This document shows positions 52,002 through 60,848 of a DNA stretch of 64,000 nucleotides, one piece after another. Position numbers and translations under genes: made by a program. How positions within the stretch are numbered: position 1 is the first letter of the stretch; each line of letters starts with the position of its first letter. Under the pieces are notes generated by a model. The model did not search any database and had not been told where the DNA came from. It saw only the letters and a list, made by a program, of their open reading frames with translations. Source of the stretch: Pseudomonas iranensis (GTDB lineage: Bacteria; Pseudomonadota; Gammaproteobacteria; Pseudomonadales; Pseudomonadaceae); assembly GCF_014268585.2 (NCBI RefSeq), contig NZ_CP077092.1:3348001-3412000 (forward strand). The letters are read 5' to 3'.

Positions 52002-54212
52002 ATGAAATTCGACACCCCGGCCGGCTCCAATCCGATCGACCAACTGAACGTCATCGGCCAACCTGCCGACCGCATCGACGGCAAGCTGAAAACCACCGGC
52101 ACCGCCCCCTACGCCTACGAGCAAAACGCAGCGGTGCCGGACGCCGCCTATGGCTATATCGTCGGCGCCGGGATCGGCAAGGGGCGCATTGCCTCAATCG
52201 ATTCGACGCAAGCGCGTGAAGCGTCCGGGGTGATTGCCATCGTCACTTACGAAAACGCCGGGCCATTGGCCAAAGGCGAGTTTTACGTAGCCAGGGCCTT
52301 GGCCGGGCCGCAGGTCGATCACTATCACCAGGCCGTGGCGATTGTCGTCGCGGACACCTTTGAACAGGCCCGCGCGGCCGCCGGCTTGCTCGACATCCGC
52401 TACGTGGCCGAACCGGGTTCCTTCGATCTGGCGGCGGCGAAAGACTCCGCTACCCCACCGCCACCGGCCGGCTTCGGCCCGCCGCCGCAGACCAGCGTCG
52501 GTGACTTCGAAGGCGCCTTCAACGCTGCGCCCGTGCAAATCGATCAGCACTACAGCACGCCTGACCAGGCCCACGCGATGATGGAACCGCACGCAACCAT
52601 TGCCCGCTGGAGTGGCACGCAGTTGACCTTGTGGACATCGATCCAACAGATCAACTGGGGCGTGCGCGATCTGGCGAAAACCCTCGGCATCGCCAAGGAA
52701 GATGTGCGCCTGATCTCACCGTATATCGGCGGTGGTTTCGGCGGTAAGGGCACGATTCTTTGCGACGCAGTGTTGGCATCCCTGGCCGCTCGACATGCCG
52801 GGCGACCGGTGAAAGTCGCGCTGCCGCGGCCGCTGATGTTCAACAACCTGACCCATCGTCCGGCGACGCTTCAGCGCCTGCGCATCGGTGCCAACCGTGA
52901 CGGCGTGATCACGGCGATCGGCCACGAGAGCTGGTCGGGCAATCTGCGCGGTGGTCGCGCCGAAGCGGCTACCGCGTCAACCCGCTTGCTTTACGCCGGG
53001 GCCAATCGCATGACCCGTTTGAATCTCGCCGTGCTCGATCTCGCCGAGGGTTCGGCGATGCGCGCGCCGGGCGAGGCACCGGGGATGATGGCGCTGGAAA
53101 TCGCCATGGATGAACTGGCGGAAAAGCTGCAGATGGATCCGCTGCAGTTGCGCATCCTCAACGACTCGCAGGTCGATCCTGAGCAACCGGCGCGGCCGTT
53201 CTCCAAACGGCAGTTGGTGGAATGCCTGAACACTGGGGCCGAACGCTTTGGCTGGCGTCAGCGCAACCCTCAACCCGGTCAGCGCCGTGAGGGCGGTTGG
53301 CTGATCGGCATCGGGCTGGCCTCGGCGATTCGCGGCGCACCGACGACCGCTTCGGCGGCGCGGGTGCGTCTCGATCGTCAAGGCGTCATCACCGTGGAAA
53401 CCGACATGACCGACATCGGCACCGGCAGTTACACCATCATCGCCCAGACCGCTGCCGAAATGATGGGCGTGCCGCTGGACCGTGTCGTCGTGCACTTGGG
53501 CGATTCGCGGTTTCCGGAATCGTCGGGCTCCGGCGGCCAGTGGGGCGCCGCCTCCTCCACTGCCGGCGTATATGCCGCGTGCGTGAAACTGCGTGAAGCC
53601 GCCGCTCACGCCGTCGGGTTTGACCCGCAGCAAGCCGAGTTTGTCGACGGGCAAATTCGCGCAGGCTCGCAGCAGGTTGCCTTGGCTCAGGCCGCAGCCA
53701 ATGGCGAGCTGACGAGCGAGGAGCGCATGGAATACGGTGACCTTGCCCAGCGCTTCGCCCTGCAGACCTTCGGCGCGCATTTCGCCGAAGTCGCGGTCAA
53801 TGCGGCGACCGGCGAAATTCGCCTGCGTCGGCAACTCGCCGTGTGCGCCGCCGGGCGCATCCTCAACCCGAAAACCGCGCGCAGCCAGATCATCGGCGGC
53901 ATGACTATGGGCGCTGGTGCGGCATTGATGGAAGAGCTGGCGGTGGATCATCGAATCGGCTTTTTCGTCAATCACGATCTGGCCGGATACGAGGTGCCGG
54001 TGCACGCCGACATTCCCCATCAGGAAGTGATCTTTCTCGATGAAGTCGACCCGTATGCCACCCCGCTGAAGGCCAAAGGCGTCGGTGAGCTGGGTATCAG
54101 CGGCGCGGCGGCGGCCATCGCCAACGCGATCTATAACGCCTGTGGCGTAAGGGTGCGCGATTATCCGATTACGCTGGATAAACTCATCGGCGAGTTGTCC
54201 TACCCGGTCTGA
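52002..54212 (+). CDS. Xanthine dehydrogenase-family molybdenum-binding subunit (PaoC-like), orphan
   Basis: The 736-residue protein has the small aldehyde-oxidase domain (DGKLKTTGTAPYAYEQ) and Moco segments YIGGGFGGKG, AMRAPGEAPGMMALE and GSGGQWGAASST, with the base-catalyst Glu in VGELGISGAAAAIANAI. It matches PaoC (YagR), the molybdopterin-cytosine-dinucleotide subunit of periplasmic aldehyde oxidase. Normally a 2Fe-2S subunit and an FAD subunit are encoded just upstream; here the upstream neighbour is an unrelated receptor on the other strand. Without partners it may be inactive or borrow subunits. AAAGGA precedes the start. Confidence 0.85.
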   Translation: MKFDTPAGSNPIDQLNVIGQPADRIDGKLKTTGTAPYAYEQNAAVPDAAYGYIVGAGIGKGRIASIDSTQAREASGVIAIVTYENAGPLAKGEFYVARALAGPQVDHYHQAVAIVVADTFEQARAAAGLLDIRYVAEPGSFDLAAAKDSATPPPPAGFGPPPQTSVGDFEGAFNAAPVQIDQHYSTPDQAHAMMEPHATIARWSGTQLTLWTSIQQINWGVRDLAKTLGIAKEDVRLISPYIGGGFGGKGTILCDAVLASLAARHAGRPVKVALPRPLMFNNLTHRPATLQRLRIGANRDGVITAIGHESWSGNLRGGRAEAATASTRLLYAGANRMTRLNLAVLDLAEGSAMRAPGEAPGMMALEIAMDELAEKLQMDPLQLRILNDSQVDPEQPARPFSKRQLVECLNTGAERFGWRQRNPQPGQRREGGWLIGIGLASAIRGAPTTASAARVRLDRQGVITVETDMTDIGTGSYTIIAQTAAEMMGVPLDRVVVHLGDSRFPESSGSGGQWGAASSTAGVYAACVKLREAAAHAVGFDPQQAEFVDGQIRAGSQQVALAQAAANGELTSEERMEYGDLAQRFALQTFGAHFAEVAVNAATGEIRLRRQLAVCAAGRILNPKTARSQIIGGMTMGAGAALMEELAVDHRIGFFVNHDLAGYEVPVHADIPHQEVIFLDEVDPYATPLKAKGVGELGISGAAAAIANAIYNACGVRVRDYPITLDKLIGELSYPV

Positions 54213-54237
54213 GACTCGATCACGCAGGATATCGCCC

Positions 54238-54570
54238 ATGTACCCCACCACCCCCGATGGCCGCTATTTTGTGGTCAAGCAACAGCTGTGGCGTTGCAGC
54301 AATCCATCGCTGCCAGCCGCCGAGCGTGAGGCGTTTGTAGCCGAACTCATGTCAGCGCGGCGTGCGGTCAAAGAGGCGAAGCGTGCGGAGGATGCACAGG
54401 CGTTGATGTCGGCGAGAGCTCGCGTCAACGACGCCAAAGTCGCGCTGGGTGAACGCGGGCCGGTGTGGTGGGATGACGGCAGCCCGGATTACAACCGATT
54501 CAAAGTGAGCAATACACCGTATGCGCAGTGGTTTGCCCAACGGCCTGAAGAGGAAAAGTCCCCTGACTGA
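54238..54570 (+). CDS. Conserved hypothetical protein
   Basis: The 110-residue soluble protein begins MYPTTPDGRYFVVKQQLWRC. It has an alanine/arginine-rich helical middle (AELMSARRAVKEAKRAED) and a conserved-looking GPVWWDDGSPDYNRFKV. I have seen proteins with this wording in pseudomonads and rhizobia but no function. It follows the molybdoenzyme gene by 25 bases and may be co-transcribed. Confidence 0.7.
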   Translation: MYPTTPDGRYFVVKQQLWRCSNPSLPAAEREAFVAELMSARRAVKEAKRAEDAQALMSARARVNDAKVALGERGPVWWDDGSPDYNRFKVSNTPYAQWFAQRPEEEKSPD

Positions 54571-54629
54571 ATGTTGAGTGGCCTGATCCGGTACTCCCTG
54601 GACATAACTGCGAAAACCACCGCAAATCC

Positions 54630-54720
54630 CTGTGGGAGCTGGCTTGCCAGCGATGGCGGTATATCTGCTACATCAATGCTGGATGTGCTGACCTCATCGC
54701 TGGCAAGCCAGCTCCCACAG
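54630..54720. repeat. REP-like inverted pair of a second type
   Basis: A 25-bp perfect inverted repeat (arms begin CTGTGGGAGCTGGCTTGCCA) surrounds 41 bases. The arms differ from the GAGCC type, so the genome carries at least two REP classes. It is in the gap between converging genes. Confidence 0.8.
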
Positions 54721-54777
54721 AGATTGGGGATTAAATGAAGATCGGTGGTTCACTCATACAGGGATCTGCGGCGAGGC

Positions 54778-55362
54778 TCAGACTTGCAGCAACTGCCGGG
54801 TCATCGCCATAGAGGTCTCCAGCGACTGTCCGGTGCGCTGCAATTTGTTCAGCAGGCTGGCGCCGAGCCAGAGCTGATACAGCGTCTCCGCCAACTTGCG
54901 CGCATCGCCCTCGGGCAGGCTTTTGTCGGTCTGGCCTTGTTCGATGCATTCGGTGATGCGCGCGACGATGCGTTCGGCGCCGTCGCGCAAGGTCAGGCGC
55001 ATTGATTCGGAGAGGTCGGCGACTTCGGCGCTGAGTTTCACCACCAGGCATTCATCGCCATGGCCTTCGAGGGTGCAGCGGTTCTGCCAGCCCTGCCAGT
55101 AATCCATCAAACGCTCGAAGGCCGTCAGCCCAGGCAATGTCAGGCGGCGCTCCATGTCGGCGAGGTAGTCGACGAAGTAATCCTCGAGTAGCGCCTGGCC
55201 GTACAACTCCTTGGATTTGAAGTAGTGATAGAACGAGCCCTTGGGCACGCCGGCGGTCTGCAGGATCTCGTTGAGGCCGACGCTGGTGAAGCCCTTCTCG
55301 GCCATCATCCGGTGGCCGGTGTCGAGCAAGTGTTGGCGGGTGTCGTCAAAGGTCGGCTTCAT
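54778..55362 (-). CDS. nemR: TetR family regulator (NemR/AcuR-like)
   Basis: The 194-residue protein has an N-terminal helix-turn-helix (LNEILQTAGVPKGSFYHYFKSKELYG) and a C-terminal ligand domain with cysteines at RCTLEGHGDECLVV, a feature of electrophile-sensing NemR-type repressors. The ATG at 55362 is favoured over 55383. The divergent DJ-1 and ene-reductase genes and three copies of the box CTANNCGACTGGTCTA point to this protein as their repressor. Thiol modification by electrophiles would release it. Confidence 0.8.
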   Translation of the reverse strand: MKPTFDDTRQHLLDTGHRMMAEKGFTSVGLNEILQTAGVPKGSFYHYFKSKELYGQALLEDYFVDYLADMERRLTLPGLTAFERLMDYWQGWQNRCTLEGHGDECLVVKLSAEVADLSESMRLTLRDGAERIVARITECIEQGQTDKSLPEGDARKLAETLYQLWLGASLLNKLQRTGQSLETSMAMTRQLLQV

Positions 55363-55383
55363 GGTGCGCAAAATTCCAGACAA

Positions 55384-55399
55384 TAGACCAGTCGTATAG
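55384..55399. promoter_or_regulatory. TetR/NemR operator site 1
   Basis: TAGACCAGTCGTATAG lies 22 bases upstream of the TetR start, so it should autoregulate the repressor. It shares the CGACTGGTCTA half (inverted) with sites 2 and 3. Confidence 0.7.
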
Positions 55400-55457
55400 T
55401 TTTCAGGACCGGGAGTTTGCCATAACCGACGGGCAAAAACATTTTCTGAAAAAATTA

Positions 55458-55473
55458 CTAGACGACTGGTCTA
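55458..55473. promoter_or_regulatory. TetR/NemR operator site 2
   Basis: CTAGACGACTGGTCTA lies about 100 bases upstream of the DJ-1 gene, in the divergent promoter region. Confidence 0.7.
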
Positions 55474-55574
55474 ATTGGAAACTATGCTGCGCCCCGACAC
55501 ACAAATTCATGCGGCACCGACAACAAGCGAATCCCTCGCCTTCTGCCGATGCCAGACCAACCCAAGGGTGCTCT

Positions 55575-56252
55575 ATGAAAATCTTGATGGTTCTGACTTC
55601 CCACGATCAACTCGGCAACACTGGCAAGAAAACCGGTTTCTGGCTGGAAGAGTTCGCCGCGCCCTACTTTGCCTTCAAGGACGCCGGCGCCGACGTCACC
55701 CTGGTATCGCCTGCCGGCGGCCAGCCTCCGCTCGATCCGAAAAGCGATGAGCCAAGCGCGCAGACTGCCGAAACCGACCGCTTCCGCGCCGATCCGGCCG
55801 CACAACAAGCACTGGCCACTACTGGCCGTCTGGCTGATGTGAAGGCCGAAGATTTCGACGCAGTGTTCTACCCAGGTGGCCACGGCCCGCTGTGGGATCT
55901 GGCCGAAGACAAGGCCTCGATCGCGCTGATCGAAGCCTTCGACCGCGCCAACAAGCCCCACGGTTTTGTCTGCCACGCACCCGGCGTGTTGCGTCATGTG
56001 GTGCGCGCTGACGGCCAGCCAATCGTCAAGGGCCGTGATGTCACCGGCTTCACCAATGCCGAAGAAGCGGCGGTCGGCCTGACTGACGTGGTGCCGTTCC
56101 TCATCGAAGACGAGTTCCAGCGTCTGGGCGGGCGCTATTCGAAAGTCGCCGATTGGCAGGTGCATGTGGTGGCTGACGGTCAACTGGTCACCGGCCAGAA
56201 CCCGGCCAGCTCCGCCGCCGTTGCCGAAAAGCTGTTGAAGATGCTCGGCTGA
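55575..56252 (+). CDS. DJ-1/PfpI (Hsp31-like) glutamine-amidotransferase-fold protein
   Basis: The 225-residue protein has a nucleophile Cys in FVCHAPGVL, an upstream Glu in TGFWLEEFAAPY and YPGGHGPLWDL, as in Hsp31-like class DJ-1 proteins with glyoxalase III or deglycase activity. The role would be removal of methylglyoxal or similar electrophiles. It is preceded by operator site 2 and followed by an intrinsic terminator. Confidence 0.87.
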   Translation: MKILMVLTSHDQLGNTGKKTGFWLEEFAAPYFAFKDAGADVTLVSPAGGQPPLDPKSDEPSAQTAETDRFRADPAAQQALATTGRLADVKAEDFDAVFYPGGHGPLWDLAEDKASIALIEAFDRANKPHGFVCHAPGVLRHVVRADGQPIVKGRDVTGFTNAEEAAVGLTDVVPFLIEDEFQRLGGRYSKVADWQVHVVADGQLVTGQNPASSAAVAEKLLKMLG

Positions 56253-56273
56253 ATTCCTCGCTCCAACTCGATC

Positions 56274-56300
56274 AACGCCGCGTGCGTACAGCCCGGCGTT
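56274..56300 (+). terminator. Intrinsic terminator between the DJ-1 and ene-reductase genes
   Basis: AACGCCG and CGGCGTT form a 7-bp stem with a 13-base loop, followed by GTTTTTTTG. Operator site 3 begins 18 bases later, so the next gene has its own promoter. Confidence 0.75.
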
Positions 56301-56317
56301 GTTTTTTTGCCCAGTCA

Positions 56318-56333
56318 CTAGTCGACTGGTCTA
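56318..56333. promoter_or_regulatory. TetR/NemR operator site 3
   Basis: CTAGTCGACTGGTCTA matches site 2 except at one base and lies 22 bases before the ene-reductase start. Confidence 0.7.
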
Positions 56334-56354
56334 ATCAGATTCAAGGCTTACTCC

Positions 56355-57476
56355 ATGAATAACGCTTTTTTCACGCCCGCCAAATTGGGCAACCACACCC
56401 TGAAAAACCGCATCGTTCTGCCGCCTCTCACCCGCCAGCGCAGCACACAACCGGGCAATGTCGCCAACGAGTTGATGGCCGAGTATTACCAGCAGCGCGC
56501 CGGTGCCGGTTTGCTGGTCACCGAAGGCACGCAAATCGAACCGCGTGGCCAGGGTTATGCGTGGACGCCGGGCATTCACACGCCGGAGCAGATCGCCGGT
56601 TGGCGCAAAGTCACCGAGGCGGTGCACGCCGTGGATGGCGTGATCTTCGCCCAGCTCTGGCATGTCGGTCGGGTCTCGCACACGGCGTTGCAGCCCAACG
56701 GCGATGCGCCGGTGTCAGCCTCTGCGGTCGCCACGGATCGCGTCAGCGTGTTCATCGAAACCGCGCCCGGTGTCGGTGAACTGGTACCACCATCGGCTCC
56801 GCGCGCGTTGAGCACCGATGAAGTGCAGGAACTGATCCAGCTGTACATCCAGGCCGCGCGCAACGCGATGGATGCGGGTTTCGACGGCATCGAACTGCAC
56901 TGCGCCAACGGTTATCTGGTCAACCAGTTCATCTCGGCCCACAGCAACCTGCGCACCGACCAGTACGGCGGGTCGCTGGACAATCGCTTGCGCTTTTTGC
57001 GCGAAGTGGTGGCCGGCGTCGCCGAATGCATCGGCAAGGACAAGGTCGGTGTGCGTTTCGCGCCGTTGTTCACTACCACCGATGAAGCGCGGACATACCT
57101 GGGCCTGGTCGAGGAAGATCCGCACACAACTTACATTGCGGCGATCAAGATTCTCCAAGACGTGGGCATCGCCTACCTGTCGATCGCCGAAGCCGACTGG
57201 GACAACGCGCCAGCGATGCCGCAGACCTTTCGCCAGGCGGTGCGCGACACGTTCAGCGGCGCGATCATTTATGCCGGTCGCTACACCGCCAAAACCGGCG
57301 CGCAATTGCTTGAGTCGGGGCTGGCCGATCTCGTTGCGTTTGGCCGACCATTCATGGCCAACCCGGACCTGCCGGCGCGGATTGCCAATGACTGGCCGTT
57401 GAACCAATTGAACCCGGCGACGGTGTATGGCGGTGGTGCCGAGGGTTATATCGATTACCCGACCTACCCCGCTTAA
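56355..57476 (+). CDS. nemA: Old yellow enzyme family ene-reductase (NemA-like)
   Basis: The 373-residue FMN barrel enzyme starts with FTPAKLGNHTLKNRIVLPPLTRQRS. The substrate-binding His/Asn pair and active Tyr lie in LHCANGYLVNQFIS, and the FMN phosphate segment in IYAGRYTAKTGAQLL. Such enzymes reduce activated C=C bonds and nitro compounds such as N-ethylmaleimide. It is the second target of the NemR-like repressor, with its own operator after a terminator. Confidence 0.9.
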   Translation: MNNAFFTPAKLGNHTLKNRIVLPPLTRQRSTQPGNVANELMAEYYQQRAGAGLLVTEGTQIEPRGQGYAWTPGIHTPEQIAGWRKVTEAVHAVDGVIFAQLWHVGRVSHTALQPNGDAPVSASAVATDRVSVFIETAPGVGELVPPSAPRALSTDEVQELIQLYIQAARNAMDAGFDGIELHCANGYLVNQFISAHSNLRTDQYGGSLDNRLRFLREVVAGVAECIGKDKVGVRFAPLFTTTDEARTYLGLVEEDPHTTYIAAIKILQDVGIAYLSIAEADWDNAPAMPQTFRQAVRDTFSGAIIYAGRYTAKTGAQLLESGLADLVAFGRPFMANPDLPARIANDWPLNQLNPATVYGGGAEGYIDYPTYPA

Positions 57477-57494
57477 GAACCCAAAACAAGTTCC

Positions 57495-57584
57495 TGTGGG
57501 AGCGAGCCTGCTCGCGAAGGCGGTGGGTCAGTCAGCATTTGTATTGACTGACAGGACGCTTTCGCGAGCAGGCTCGCTCCCACA
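57495..57584. repeat. REP inverted pair (copy 3)
   Basis: Same arms as copies 1 and 2 (GTGGGAGCGAGCC type), here with a different spacer. It lies just after the ene-reductase gene. Confidence 0.85.
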
Positions 57585-57609
57585 ATGGGATGTCAGTGGC
57601 TGCTAAACC

Positions 57610-57633
57610 TATACATAACAAACAATCTGTATA
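57610..57633 (+). promoter_or_regulatory. LitR-type light-response box (TATACA-N12-TGTATA)
   Basis: Exact fit to the T(G/A)TACA-N12-TGTA(C/T)A consensus I recall, 38 bases before the photolyase start. The only other exact copy I noticed in the window is at 34014. Confidence 0.6.
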
Positions 57634-57670
57634 ACTATTGGAGTTCGAATCGCTCACCGGACTTCGCTCC

Positions 57671-59209
57671 ATGCCCCCTGCCCACCGCTTGCTCCTGATC
57701 CTCGGCGACCAGCTGTCATTCGACCTGGCCTCCCTGCAGCCACTCGATCCCCAGCAAGACCTGTTGCTGATGGTCGAGGTCATGGAGGAAGCGACCCACG
57801 TCGCTCATCATCCGCAAAAAATCGCCCTGATCTTCAGCGCCATGCGCCACTTTGCCGAGGCGTTGCGCGACAAAGGCTGCCGCGTCCAGTACGTCACCCT
57901 CGATGACCCGGACAACAGCGGCTCAATTCCCGGCGAACTACAGCGCTGGCGAACCCTCACCGGCGCCGACGAAATCCACATCACCGAATGCGGCGACTGG
58001 CGCCTTGAGCAATCAATCAAAGATTCGGGCTTGCCCGTGCACTGGCATTCAGACCGCCGTTTCCTCTGCTCCCGCGAAGAGTTCTCCAATTGGGCCAGCG
58101 GCAAGAAACAGCTGCGCATGGAGTTTTTCTACCGCGAGATGCGGCGCAAGAGTCGGCTGCTGCTCAATGGCGACGGCACGCCGGTCGGCGGTGCGTGGAA
58201 TTTCGATGCGGAGAATCGCAAGGCCCTGTCCAAACACGCCAAACCGCCCTACCCGGCACGTTTCGCCAATGACGCAATCACCCAAGAGGTGCTGGCATTA
58301 GTCGGCGAGCGCTTCGCCACGCATTACGGCACGCTGGATGACTTCAACTACCCGGTGACCCACGCCGACGCCCAGGCCTTGTGGCAATACTTTCTCGACT
58401 ATGCGCTGGCCGGCTTCGGTGATTACCAGGACGCCATGGCCAGCGACGAACCGTTTTTGTTTCATGCGCGGATCAGTGCCGCGCTGAACATCGGCCTGCT
58501 CGATTCGCGTCAGCTGTGCAGCGATGTCGAGGCGGCTTACTGGTCGGGGAGCATAGGTCTCAACGCGGCCGAAGGCTTCATTCGGCAGCTGATCGGCTGG
58601 CGCGAATACGTGCGCGGTGTGTACTGGCTGAAGATGCCGGATTACGCCGAGGGCAATGTGTTCGGCAACACGCGCCCGCTGCCGGAGTTCTACTGGACCG
58701 GGCAGACACAGATGAACTGCATGCGCCAGGCCATCGGCCAAAGCCTGCAACATGCCTACGCTCACCACATCCAGCGGCTGATGGTCACCGGCAACTTTGC
58801 CTTGCTCGCCGGGATTGCGCCGAAGGAAATCTGTGAGTGGTATCTGGCGATCTACATGGACGCCTTCGACTGGGTCGAACTGCCCAATACCCTCGGCATG
58901 GTCATGCACGCCGATGGCGGTTATCTCGGCTCCAAGCCTTACTGCGCCAGCGGCCAGTACATCAATCGAATGTCGGATTACTGCGGCGACTGCGCCTACA
59001 AGGTCAAGGAAAGCAGCGCGGACGATGCCTGCCCGTTCAATGCGCTGTACTGGCATTTCCTCATGCGCCACGGCGATATCCTGCGCGGCAATCAGCGCAT
59101 GGGCATGATGTACAAGAACCTCGACCGCATGCCGCTGGCCAAGCAGGATGCACTGTGGCAACGCGGACAAATGCTGTTGGCGAAACTGGATAGCGGCGAA
59201 GCTTTCTAG
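57671..59209 (+). CDS. phrB: FeS-type cryptochrome/photolyase (PhrB-like)
   Basis: The 512-residue protein begins LLLILGDQLSFDLA and contains the four cysteines of the [4Fe-4S] photolyase group: EICEWYLAIY, DYCGDCAYK and DACPF. The FAD cavity segment is IRQLIGWREYVRGVYWLKMP. This group includes PhrB-type (6-4) photolyases with a ribityllumazine antenna. It would repair UV lesions under blue light. ATG 57671 has a poor ribosome site; a TTG start at 57638 is less likely. A light-box motif upstream supports light-induced expression. Confidence 0.9.
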   Translation: MPPAHRLLLILGDQLSFDLASLQPLDPQQDLLLMVEVMEEATHVAHHPQKIALIFSAMRHFAEALRDKGCRVQYVTLDDPDNSGSIPGELQRWRTLTGADEIHITECGDWRLEQSIKDSGLPVHWHSDRRFLCSREEFSNWASGKKQLRMEFFYREMRRKSRLLLNGDGTPVGGAWNFDAENRKALSKHAKPPYPARFANDAITQEVLALVGERFATHYGTLDDFNYPVTHADAQALWQYFLDYALAGFGDYQDAMASDEPFLFHARISAALNIGLLDSRQLCSDVEAAYWSGSIGLNAAEGFIRQLIGWREYVRGVYWLKMPDYAEGNVFGNTRPLPEFYWTGQTQMNCMRQAIGQSLQHAYAHHIQRLMVTGNFALLAGIAPKEICEWYLAIYMDAFDWVELPNTLGMVMHADGGYLGSKPYCASGQYINRMSDYCGDCAYKVKESSADDACPFNALYWHFLMRHGDILRGNQRMGMMYKNLDRMPLAKQDALWQRGQMLLAKLDSGEAF

Positions 59210-59215
59210 TGCGCC

Positions 59216-60718
59216 TCAGGCCTGCCCGGCCATCCCGTTGCGCCCCGCCGCTTTCGCCCGGTACAGCGCCTGATCGGCGGTCTGGATCAACGCCGGCAGC
59301 GAATCCAGCTGCGCGCCCGTCCCCACCGCCATACCGATACTCACCGTAATCCGAGCAAACGGACTGCCCGGGTGGGCGATGTTCGCCTGCTGCAAACGCT
59401 CGAGCATCAGTTGCGCCACCACCGTCGCACCGGCGCTGTCGGTGGCCGGCATGATCACCGCCATTTCCTCGCCACCGTAGCGCGCGACCAGATCCGAGGG
59501 GCGTCGCACGCAGCCTTCAAGAATCTTGCTGACCGCTTGCAGACAGGCATCGCCGGCGACGTGGCCCAATGCGTCGTTGAACAATTTGAAGTGGTCGATA
59601 TCGATCATCAGCAAGGCCAGCGAGGTGCCGTCACGCTGCGCGCGCCGCGCTTCCACCGTCAGCGTTTCATCGAAACAGCGGCGGTTGGCCAGGCCGGTCA
59701 GCGCATCCTTCAGCGCCAGTAATTCCAGTTGCCGATTGGACGCAAGCAGCTGCTGCTGGGCATCGCGCAAGGCTTCTTCAGCCTCAGTGCGGCGGCGGAT
59801 ATCGAGAATCAGGAACCAGCCGATCAATCCGGTCAGCCCCAACAGTCCGATCACTACCACCGCCGACAACGCCGCTTCGATGCGCCACGCCGCCAGCGCT
59901 TCGTCCTTGCCCAAGGCCACGGTGGTGATCAGCGGCAGCGTTTCGCTTTTGCGGAACGCGTACAGCCGCTCGACACCGTCGAGGCTGGAGGTGTAGGAGG
60001 CAGTGCCGACCGAGCGGTCAACGAGGTATTTGGCGTAGATCGGCGATTTGGAGAAGTTGCGGCCCATGTCCTGCTCGCGGAACGGGTAGCGCACCAGCAG
60101 CGTGCCATCGGTGTAAGACAGACCGATCGCGCCGTCCTGGCCAACGTCGAGTTTGCCGAACACGCGCAGGAAGTTTTCCACCCCCAGCGTCACCGCTACC
60201 ACGCCAGCGAACTGCCCGCCATCGTCGTTGAAGCGCCGACTGATAGTCACCACCCATTCGTGATTGGCACGGCTCTGGATCGGCGGGCCAATGAACGGCT
60301 CGCGGCTCGGGCTGTCACGGTGGTGAATGAAATAGGCGCGGTCGCTGCTGTTGGCGCCCTCGGGAATCGGTCGGTTGGAGGACATCAGCCAATGCCCGTG
60401 CCGGTCATAGATGATGATGCCGCTGAGCTGTGGCATCAGCGCCTGCTGGCGGTCGATCAGGCTCTGGATGCGCTGAATCTGCGCCGGGCCGTTGCCCTCG
60501 GTTTCCAGACGTTCGACCAGCCCGAGCAAGAGCAGCGAGCTTTGCCGGACGATGCCTTCGGTGTAGGTGTTGAGCGCCTGGGTCAGGTTGAGGCCATGCA
60601 CGTCGACTTCCGCCAGCGCACGCTCGCGCGAAGACCAGACTTTCCAGATCGTCAGCGAAGTCAGGGAACAGCCAATCACCAGCAGCAGGAGCATTACAAG
60701 GCGAGTATCACGCTTCAC
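59216..60718 (-). CDS. Membrane diguanylate cyclase with periplasmic dCache sensor
   Basis: The 500-residue protein has a first membrane helix (LVMLLLLVIGCSLTSLTIW), a periplasmic double-Cache domain (about 35-275), a second helix (AALSAVVVIGLLGLTGLIGWFLI) and a GGDEF domain. The active loop reads RYGGEEMAVIM, with Met in place of the usual Phe, and an inhibitory RxxD site (RPSD) lies just before. It makes cyclic-di-GMP in response to a small external ligand; the Met change is usually tolerated. It is a single gene. Confidence 0.87.
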   Translation of the reverse strand: MKRDTRLVMLLLLVIGCSLTSLTIWKVWSSRERALAEVDVHGLNLTQALNTYTEGIVRQSSLLLLGLVERLETEGNGPAQIQRIQSLIDRQQALMPQLSGIIIYDRHGHWLMSSNRPIPEGANSSDRAYFIHHRDSPSREPFIGPPIQSRANHEWVVTISRRFNDDGGQFAGVVAVTLGVENFLRVFGKLDVGQDGAIGLSYTDGTLLVRYPFREQDMGRNFSKSPIYAKYLVDRSVGTASYTSSLDGVERLYAFRKSETLPLITTVALGKDEALAAWRIEAALSAVVVIGLLGLTGLIGWFLILDIRRRTEAEEALRDAQQQLLASNRQLELLALKDALTGLANRRCFDETLTVEARRAQRDGTSLALLMIDIDHFKLFNDALGHVAGDACLQAVSKILEGCVRRPSDLVARYGGEEMAVIMPATDSAGATVVAQLMLERLQQANIAHPGSPFARITVSIGMAVGTGAQLDSLPALIQTADQALYRAKAAGRNGMAGQA

Positions 60719-60848
60719 GTCAGTACCTTAAGGAAGTCCGGGATCCATTCCAGCCATCATTCGAACGTCGGCACTCACGGCGGCCACGTGTTCCGGGGCG
60801 CAAGCATACAAGCAGTGTGCAGCGGCTGCAGCAACAGAGTGTGCAGCG

